From the NCBI GenBank assembly GCA_017854775.1, contig JAFMHC010000017.1, positions 1 through 39,586 of the forward strand: a DNA stretch of 39,586 nucleotides, read 5' to 3'. This document shows positions 34,284 to 39,586 of the stretch, piece by piece (the stretch's first letter is position 1; each line of letters begins with the position of its first letter). The notes below the pieces were generated by a model, which was given only the letters and a program-made list of their open reading frames with translations, had not been told where the DNA came from and made no database searches. Source of the stretch: Gammaproteobacteria bacterium (GTDB taxonomy: Bacteria > Pseudomonadota > Gammaproteobacteria > Arenicellales > Arenicellaceae). The position numbers and the translations under genes are program-made.

Positions 34284-35966
34284 TTGGTCAATAATATCCT
34301 TCTGGGCAATGCAGTTTTGAATAACGAAAACAATCTTAGCTCTACAGCGTCAGGCCTAGGCATACGGTCTGAATTATTCGATTCAGTTGCGAGCATGAAT
34401 CGTTCAGCGAAACAAAAAATTGGTTTTTTCGAAGCTCATTCCGAAAACTATTTTGGTGAGTCAATTGCCAGAGCCAAATTATTAAAGCTGCGCCAAGATC
34501 ATCCTATATCCCTGCATGGAGTTGGCCTTTCATTGGGTCGCGCAGATGAACTCAGTCAATCGCATTTAGCTGAACTCAAACGACTCGTTGAGCAAGTAGA
34601 ACCTGTCCTGGTTTCCGAGCATCTAGCGTGGAGTGCGTACTCGCATCGCCACCTTCCTGATTTACTGCCCTTATCCCTTACTACTCAAGCGTTAGATATA
34701 ATTTGCCAACACATTGATCAAATGCAGACTGCGCTCGGCCGTCAGATTCTGATCGAAAACCCATCTAATTATTTGCTATTTGATCAGCTACAAATTCCTG
34801 AGCCTGAATTTCTTAATGCGCTTGCTCAGCGAACCGGCTGTGGCCTATTAATGGATATCAATAATATTCATGTAAGCGCGAGCAATATTGGTCGCAATGG
34901 CTCCGACTATATTAATGCGGTAAGCAGCGACGCTATTGGGCAATACCATTTAGCCGGTTATACAGAGGTAAAGCGAGATTATCAGGGAGGTAGCGAATCG
35001 ATACTCATCGACACCCATAATCAAACTGTATACGATCCCGTATGGGAACTATTTGATCACGCCCTATCGGTTCATGGAGCTAGGCCAACACTGTTTGAAT
35101 GGGATTCTGATTTCCCTGAGTTTGAGGTGTTGCTGGGTGAGTGTCAAAAAGCCACGATGTTATTGAATAAATATCCAGTCAAATCAACGGGGAGCACCAA
35201 GCTCGGCGAGCAAAGCCTTATAAGTTCGGTCAATCTGGCTCAGACGCAAGATGACTTTTTGGATCGTGTGCTTAACTTAAGTAAGACTTTAGAAACGGCC
35301 AGCCCTGAACATCAACATCGCATCTGGATTTACCAAAATAACGTGTTTGGCGCAGTGCAAGATTACCTAAAAGAGGTTTATCCAGCCACTAGAGGTGTTG
35401 TTGGGGCTGATTTTTTTAAGCAAATGGCACAAGTATTTATCCAGAGTTCGCCGCCATCCACCGGCAATATACATTTTTACGGCGAGGGCATGTCAACGCT
35501 TTGCGGCTCATTCGAGGGGCTTGATGGTCTGCCGTATTTATTTGATCTGATGCGTTATGAATGGGCGTTACATAAGAGTTACTTTAGCATTGTCAGCGAT
35601 GCGCTTGATCCTAGTGTGATACCACAAGAAGAGCTGTTAACAAGCTCAGTGATGTATAACGACAGTGTATCTATAATTTGCTCCGACTACCCTATTTATG
35701 AAATTCAACGTCAGTCGCTACCTAAATTTCAAGGTCGCGTATCAATTGATTTGAATCAAAGCCAAGATAACTTATTGATTTATAAGCTTGGGCATGAAGT
35801 TCAGTGCATGGTGATAGAGGCGGAACAGGCCGCATTTCTTAGCGCTTTAGACGAGAATCAAAATTTGTTGCAAGCAATTGAAGGTTTGCAGGGGTCTATA
35901 GCAGAAGACACATTATCAAAAACACTGTCATTAGTCTTTGAGACTCAATTGCTGAAGTGCAGTTGA
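34284..35966 (+). CDS. Fused MNIO (DUF692) and DUF2063 protein: BufB-BufC fusion
   Basis: A protein of about 560 residues made of two usually separate proteins. Residues about 24-295 are a DUF692/MNIO TIM barrel: GLGIRSELFD, FFEAHSENYFGES, SLHGVGLSLG, SEHLAWSAYSHRHLPDLLPL, IENPSNYL, CGLLMDINNIHVSASN, GQYHLAGYTE and LIDTHNQTVYDPVWELF, which hold the histidine, glutamate and aspartate iron ligands. From about 310 the chain matches DUF2063 (HRIWIYQNNVFGAVQDYLKEVYPATRGVVGADFF, HFYGEGMSTLCGSF, LPYLFDLMRYEWALHKS), the BufC/GigB partner that helps present the precursor. The start is uncertain: TTG at 34284 or TTG at 34317; neither has a ribosome site. No stop interrupts the join. Confidence 0.9.
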   Translation: MVNNILLGNAVLNNENNLSSTASGLGIRSELFDSVASMNRSAKQKIGFFEAHSENYFGESIARAKLLKLRQDHPISLHGVGLSLGRADELSQSHLAELKRLVEQVEPVLVSEHLAWSAYSHRHLPDLLPLSLTTQALDIICQHIDQMQTALGRQILIENPSNYLLFDQLQIPEPEFLNALAQRTGCGLLMDINNIHVSASNIGRNGSDYINAVSSDAIGQYHLAGYTEVKRDYQGGSESILIDTHNQTVYDPVWELFDHALSVHGARPTLFEWDSDFPEFEVLLGECQKATMLLNKYPVKSTGSTKLGEQSLISSVNLAQTQDDFLDRVLNLSKTLETASPEHQHRIWIYQNNVFGAVQDYLKEVYPATRGVVGADFFKQMAQVFIQSSPPSTGNIHFYGEGMSTLCGSFEGLDGLPYLFDLMRYEWALHKSYFSIVSDALDPSVIPQEELLTSSVMYNDSVSIICSDYPIYEIQRQSLPKFQGRVSIDLNQSQDNLLIYKLGHEVQCMVIEAEQAAFLSALDENQNLLQAIEGLQGSIAEDTLSKTLSLVFETQLLKCS

Positions 35967-36227
35967 GTTTAAATTGACTTGATTAGAGTTGGTGTCTGAA
36001 TTTTACCTAGACTTAAAATATCGCGTTTAGTATCAGGTTAACCAATGGGGTGTTTTGTACGAACTAAATAAGTGATTGAAAACTGCTAGAAACAAACTAC
36101 TTTTTGTTGGGAAAGTAGCGAATAGCCAGCTATTCCGTTTATTTTTCCGCCGCAATTAAGCCGTTTCCACCCGGTTTTCATCTCACCCTAGTTCGCGCAA
36201 AGGCCTCTAATAAAAAATGAGAATAAA
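35967..36227. other. Intergenic region with two consecutive hairpins before doxX
   Basis: CTACTTT/AAAGTAG (36097-36118, 8-nt loop) is followed directly by GAATAGC/GCTATTC (36120-36135, 2-nt loop) and then a T-rich run CGTTTATTTTT. The second hairpin with its tail is a weak intrinsic-terminator shape. This may reduce transcription from the precursor genes into doxX. No coding frame seen. Confidence 0.5.
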
Positions 36228-36674
36228 ATGAAAAACTTATATGAAGCGTTCGGGACATTCTGTGCAACTATGATTTCGCCGCTGGTCAGTGTTTGCGCCC
36301 GCATCTACATAGGCCTAATTTTCTGGAGATCGGGCGTCCTGAAATTTGACGACCTTGAGAGTACAGTCGAGAACTTCGACCCATCAGAAGATGGCGACTT
36401 TATCTTGTCTTTTTTACCTGAATCATTTCCGCCAGAGATACCCGCGTATTTGGCGACTTTTGGTGAGTTAGTATTGCCGATTCTGTTGTTCGTCGGATTA
36501 TTTACTCGGATTGGCGCTCTCGGTTTGTTGATTATGACCATTGTTATCCAATACTTCGTACCGGGCTTTGAGAATCACGAGCATTATTTATGGATGATTA
36601 TCTTAGCGATGCTGCTGGCCAATGGTGGCGGTAAATTGTCTCTCGACAATTGGCTGTTTAAAGAAGGTAAATAG
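36228..36674 (+). CDS. DoxX-family membrane protein of the bufferin/gig operon
   Basis: A 148-residue membrane protein with four hydrophobic segments (about 17-33, 67-85, 88-104, 117-133). ARIYIGLIFWRSGVLKF and the ELVLPILLFVGLFTRIGALGLLIMTIVIQYF stretch are DoxX-family features. DoxX proteins (GigT/BufD) are the regular fourth component of bufferin/gig operons with DUF2282, DUF692 and DUF2063; their exact role is unsettled. It lies 261 bases after the fused MNIO gene, an unusually large gap for this operon, so it may have separate expression. Confidence 0.85.
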   Translation: MKNLYEAFGTFCATMISPLVSVCARIYIGLIFWRSGVLKFDDLESTVENFDPSEDGDFILSFLPESFPPEIPAYLATFGELVLPILLFVGLFTRIGALGLLIMTIVIQYFVPGFENHEHYLWMIILAMLLANGGGKLSLDNWLFKEGK

Positions 36675-36821
36675 TTAGCTCTTATGCAGTAAGGGCTAGT
36701 CGATGATGACTGGCGTTGTGTGCCGCTTACTGACTGTCAGTTAGTGGTCTACGACGCCAGAGCATTTTTGACGTGAGCGACATGAGTAGGCTGAGTCTGA
36801 ATAACTTGGTATTCTCAGTGC

Positions 36822-37718
36822 ATGCCCTATCAACCTCAATTTAAGTCACCCCAGATAGTCGGCCGTTATGCGCCTAGCCCTACAGGAGACTTACACTTCG
36901 GCAATCTCCGAACAGCTTTATTGGCTTGGTTGCATGCAAGGCTTCAGGGGGGACAGTTTATTGTGCGCATGGAGGATCTTGATTTACCAAGAGTGGTCGC
37001 CGGTAGCGCTGATCAAATACTACGTGATCTCGAATGGCTTGGCTTGGACTGGGATGGCCCGATTGTTTATCAGTCTGAGCGCACCGACCTTTACCAACGC
37101 GCGTTACTCGATTTAGACGCCCTAGGATTATGCTACCCCTGTTTTTGCTCACGTAAGGATATTCAAGTGGCTGCCAGCGCGCCTCATGGCAACGCTGGCG
37201 TTTACCCCGGCACTTGTCGTTCATTGTCTGTTAGCGAAGTCGCATTGCGTGCTCGCAATAAGTCTCCTGCCACTCGCTTGAAAGTTCCACCTCAGATGGA
37301 GGCTAGTTGCGGTGATTTTGTCATTCTCCGTTCAGACGCCTTTTTTGCTTACCAACTGGCGGTTACCGTTGATGATCTTGAGCAGGGTGTTACCGAAGTG
37401 GTTCGCGGTGCCGATCTGATCGATAGCACGCCAAAGCAAGTCTATCTGGCGGAATTACTGCAGCCAAAACGCGGTAGGATTAATTATTTGCATGCACCTT
37501 TAATGCTAGACGACAAAGGGCGACGCATGTCGAAGCGCGATGGCTCTATCTCTGCAAAGCAGTGGAGAGAAGATGGCGGAAGTTCTGAGCAGTTACTTGC
37601 ACATTTAGTTACTACTGCTGGAATATTCGAGGAGCCGCTTGACTGTATTGCTCTTGAGGAGCTTATCGAGCGAGTTGATATCAAACGTATTGCTGGCAAA
37701 CTATCGCCAATGGTTTGA
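36822..37718 (+). CDS. gluQ: Glutamyl-Q tRNA(Asp) synthetase
   Basis: A 298-residue paralogue of the GluRS catalytic core, which attaches glutamate to queuosine-34 of tRNA-Asp. GRYAPSPTGDLHFGNLRTALLAWL holds the HIGH-type motif and RRMSKRDGS the KMSKS motif. Cysteines in CYPCFCSRKDI and YPGTCR form the zinc site typical of GluQRS. The anticodon-binding domain of true GluRS is absent, as expected at this length. It stands alone; dksA, a frequent neighbour, is not here. Confidence 0.95.
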   Translation: MPYQPQFKSPQIVGRYAPSPTGDLHFGNLRTALLAWLHARLQGGQFIVRMEDLDLPRVVAGSADQILRDLEWLGLDWDGPIVYQSERTDLYQRALLDLDALGLCYPCFCSRKDIQVAASAPHGNAGVYPGTCRSLSVSEVALRARNKSPATRLKVPPQMEASCGDFVILRSDAFFAYQLAVTVDDLEQGVTEVVRGADLIDSTPKQVYLAELLQPKRGRINYLHAPLMLDDKGRRMSKRDGSISAKQWREDGGSSEQLLAHLVTTAGIFEEPLDCIALEELIERVDIKRIAGKLSPMV

Positions 37719-37804
37719 GTTTACGCAATCTATTTGAAGACTCTCATGATTGCCTTTTAGAGCGTTTTGCGTTGGGGTCAGACAGGACTGCCATAATCTG
37801 AAGA

Positions 37805-37824
37805 TTGATCGGTAGACCGATCAA
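37805..37824. promoter_or_regulatory. Perfect 20-bp palindrome upstream of the small-RNA candidate
   Basis: TTGATCGGT and ACCGATCAA are exact 9-bp complements around AG. It lies 14 bases before a TTGACA hexamer (37839-37844) and 30 bases before TATAGT (37855-37860). No U-tract follows closely, so an operator is more likely than a gluQ terminator. Confidence 0.5.
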
Positions 37825-37838
37825 AGCTTCACTTTTTC

Positions 37839-38003
37839 TTGACATTCGTATGGTTATAGTGGCTTTGTTAGCAGTAGAAAGATTTAAAGTTTCTCGTAGA
37901 AACGACTCCAACCCGAGTTTTTACGAGTCTATTGGGGGGGGTAGAACACCCTTCACTTTTAAGCCGACTAGAGACTCCAACCTCTCTGGTCGGTTTTTTT
38001 TTA
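37839..38003 (+). ncRNA. Candidate small RNA with intrinsic terminator
   Basis: Between gluQ and the next gene (37719-38015) no coding frame is convincing. Promoter-like elements (TTGACA at 37839; TATAGT at 37855) are followed by a series of hairpins: GTTTC-TCGTA-GAAAC near 37890, GACTC...GAGTC around 37904-37929, GGGT-AGAAC-ACCC near 37939-37951, and a strong final terminator. GACTCCAACC occurs twice, near 37904 and in the terminator loop near 37973. This layout is typical of a trans-acting small RNA whose loops show the same C-rich sequence. No known Rfam family is recognised. Promoter spacing is poor, so the 5' end is uncertain. Confidence 0.5.
37963..38003 (+). terminator. Strong intrinsic terminator with CUCCAACC loop
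   Basis: CCGACTAGAGA and TCTCTGGTCGG form an 11-bp stem (one G-U pair) around CTCCAACC and run into nine T residues. It points rightward. gluQ ends 240 bases earlier, so it more likely serves an RNA made in this gap. Confidence 0.9.
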
Positions 38004-38015
38004 GTTTCAGTGAGG

Positions 38016-38408
38016 CTATTTGTGTTGCTGCTCAATAAAATCTGCCCGGCTTCGTAACTTGTCTTTTTCTCTTATCGCGGCAAACGGGTCTTCGAGATCG
38101 TGTTTTGCAGTTTTGTTGGCCTGTTTGGCCTTTTGCGCTAGATCTTGTTTTTTAGGGCGTGAGCTACGCAACGCGTGAAAGCCGAAATAGAGTACGATTC
38201 CTGCGGTATAAGCGGCCCATTTATAAATGAAACTCATGCCACTAGCGGATGTGTCCTTTTGTAGTTGGCTATGCGTTAGGTAGTCGCTGTGCACGCTGCC
38301 AACTAAGAGTAAGTAGGCGATCAATAAAAATGTCGATACGATTAAAGCCTTATATTGCTTCCAAATAAGGGTAACAAAGGCGACTCTGAAAACTTGCTTA
38401 AACACCAT
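38016..38408 (-). CDS. Small two-helix membrane protein, unknown function
   Basis: A 130-residue protein I do not recognise. Two hydrophobic segments are visible (about 20-37, ALIVSTFLLIAYLLLVGS, and about 62-80, YKWAAYTAGIVLYFGFHAL). A strongly charged C-terminal tail (about 82-130, SSRPKKQDLAQKAKQANK...) should be cytoplasmic and helical. The DPFAAIREKDKLRSRADFIE tail looks conserved in composition. It lies 26 bases after another small gene on the same strand, so they likely form an operon. Base composition is like the surroundings. Confidence 0.7.
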   Translation of the reverse strand: MVFKQVFRVAFVTLIWKQYKALIVSTFLLIAYLLLVGSVHSDYLTHSQLQKDTSASGMSFIYKWAAYTAGIVLYFGFHALRSSRPKKQDLAQKAKQANKTAKHDLEDPFAAIREKDKLRSRADFIEQQHK

Positions 38409-38434
38409 TAGACCTCAGCATATTAACGTGTCGT

Positions 38435-38737
38435 TTAAACGAAGAGATTAAGGCCGAGCAGCGCTAATACGGCCATCAAGCCTTTTTCTTTAATCGAGCC
38501 TTTGATTTTGTCTTCTTCTTCGCGCACAACAACTTCTAAATCTTGTTGACTTAGCTTTTGTGGGTCATTGCCAGCAACGATAATACGTGTTCTTGCCCGT
38601 TCTATCGCTTTGTTGCGAATGTAGCGCTTGTATTTTAGCGGAACCGCGCCCACATATGGAATTGGCTTCATAGTATCGTTAGCATTATCATCACTAAGCT
38701 TGGTTTTCGGAAGATGATCTTTAATAGCTTGCTTCAT
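38435..38737 (-). CDS. Small protein with C-terminal hydrophobic end, unknown function
   Basis: A 100-residue protein I do not recognise. It is charged and probably helical (about 33-75, KYKRYIRNKAIERARTRIIV...LSQQDLEVVVREEEDKI) and ends with a short hydrophobic stretch, LMAVLALLGLNLFV, at the very C-terminus. It could be a tail-anchored or peripheral membrane protein. It is the first gene of a probable pair with the two-helix membrane protein. Confidence 0.65.
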   Translation of the reverse strand: MKQAIKDHLPKTKLSDDNANDTMKPIPYVGAVPLKYKRYIRNKAIERARTRIIVAGNDPQKLSQQDLEVVVREEEDKIKGSIKEKGLMAVLALLGLNLFV

Positions 38738-38920
38738 ATTAGCATCTCTTACTCTGAATGCGTTTTATCGGTAGGTGAAAAGCCCAAATTTTGTTAATAT
38801 TCGCGCCCTAATCACAGTCGTAATATTTTATATATGTGTGCCATAAGCTGCAATTTCAAGTTAGCCACATATTAGCGTATTTTCGATTAACCCACTTTCT
38901 ATTGCTCAAGCAACATCATT

Positions 38921-39535
38921 ATGACCAATATTGTCCCTCAAGCTAGCGCACGAGTCGCGCAAGTAACTCGCGATACCAACGAAACGCAAATATCCGTTAA
39001 GTTGAATTTAGACGGCACAGGTAAATGCTCTTTTGACACTGGTGTACCGTTTTTGGAGCATATGATGGACCAAATCGGTCGTCATGGTCTGATCGACTTA
39101 GATATTAAATGCCAAGGCGACCTGCATATCGACGACCATCATACTACAGAAGATATTGGCATTACTCTCGGGCAAGCCTTTGCTCGGGCTTTGGGTGATA
39201 AAACAGGTGTTCGTCGTTATGGGCATGCCTACGTACCACTTGATGAGGCGCTTAGCCGAGTGGTGGTGGATTTCTCCGGTCGGCCGACATTAATGCACCG
39301 GGTCGACTACAAGCGCGCCCGTATTGGTGGCTTCGATGTGGATTTATTCGACGAGTTCTTTCATGGCTTTGTTAATCATGCAGGCATGACGATTCATATC
39401 GATAATATTCGAGGTAAAAACGCACACCATATCGCTGAGACTATTTTCAAAGCGTTCGGTCGTGCGCTGCGAATGGCTCTTGAGTACGACCCGCGCAGTG
39501 TTGGTGTTATTCCGTCAACTAAAGGCAGTTTATAA
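38921..39535 (+). CDS. hisB: Imidazoleglycerol-phosphate dehydratase
   Basis: A 204-residue single-function HisB (no phosphatase domain), catalysing the dehydration step of histidine synthesis. Manganese-binding histidine motifs are intact: [42 protein letters not shown] and [19 protein letters not shown]. Length is normal for the monofunctional form. It is probably the first gene of a his operon continuing beyond the window (hisH, hisA, hisF are typical). The 3' end carries a short duplication of the stop-codon region. Confidence 0.97.
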   Translation: MTNIVPQASARVAQVTRDTNETQISVKLNLDGTGKCSFDTGVPFLEHMMDQIGRHGLIDLDIKCQGDLHIDDHHTTEDIGITLGQAFARALGDKTGVRRYGHAYVPLDEALSRVVVDFSGRPTLMHRVDYKRARIGGFDVDLFDEFFHGFVNHAGMTIHIDNIRGKNAHHIAETIFKAFGRALRMALEYDPRSVGVIPSTKGSL

Positions 39536-39554
39536 GTAAGGGCAGTTTATAAGT
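39524..39554. repeat. Tandem duplication of the hisB stop-codon region
   Basis: GGCAGTTTATAAGT occurs at 39524-39537 and 39541-39554 (period 17). The first copy contains the final Gly-Ser-Leu codons and TAA of hisB. The second is untranslated. Confidence 0.75.
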
Positions 39555-39586
39555 CGCTGAAACTTGAGGCGACAATTGCTAAACGT

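Overview
The window looks like chromosomal DNA of a free-living, probably marine gammaproteobacterium of medium G+C. The evidence is the proteobacterial gene set (argS next to an ftsN-like SPOR gene, gluQ, hisB, nhaR/nhaA, an LpxD for lipid A), a sodium-coupled bicarbonate transporter and a methanethiol oxidase. I cannot name the genus. There is no phage, transposase, integrase, CRISPR array, rRNA or tRNA that I can support. The region is dense housekeeping and accessory metabolism.

Layout. 1-1452: C-terminal half of an RND efflux pump, facing a dps gene. 2242-5709 (minus): an operon of SBP56-type methanethiol oxidase, a SCO/SenC copper chaperone and a MauG-like di-haem protein. 5881-8824 (minus): a tight four-gene set sbtA, sbtB-like PII, purK, purE. 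8963-10110 (minus): a YebE/DUF533 protein and an HPF/RaiA-like ribosome factor. 10329-12515: divergent nhaR and nhaA, then a small secreted Rap1a/Tai-like protein. 13204-16725: PutA without its DNA-binding domain. 16992-20949: GST, YbfB/YjiJ-type MFS carrier, GMC oxidoreductase. 21059-23115 (minus): DUF47 regulator and Pit phosphate transporter. 23333-25278: a TAXI solute-binding lipoprotein and a beta carbonic anhydrase enclosed by an inverted repeat. 25335-28610: lpxD, DUF374 acyltransferase, arsenate reductase, cysteine synthase. 28627-32060 (minus): argS, SPOR protein, radical SAM/SPASM protein. 32338-33285 (minus): MBL hydrolase. 33439-36674: a bufferin/gig-type copper RiPP operon with two precursors, a fused MNIO-DUF2063 protein and DoxX. 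36822-37718: gluQ. 37805-38003: a candidate small RNA. 38016-38737 (minus): two small unknown proteins. 38921-39535: hisB.

How they fit together. Three themes stand out. (1) Inorganic carbon: SbtA and an SbtB-like adenylate-sensing PII protein are packed with PurK, which consumes bicarbonate; a carbonic anhydrase lies elsewhere in the window. (2) Copper and sulfur: a copper-dependent methanethiol oxidase with its SCO chaperone and MauG partner, and a separate peptide-based copper-sequestration operon. (3) Small-scale sequence duplication: a copied start-codon region before the SCO gene, an inverted copy of the carbonic anhydrase 3' end, a duplicated hisB stop region and short tandem repeats. 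The strongest candidates for something not yet described are the sbtA-sbtB-purK-purE linkage, the two-precursor fused bufferin operon, the inverted-repeat cassette around the carbonic anhydrase, and the structured RNA at 37840-38003.
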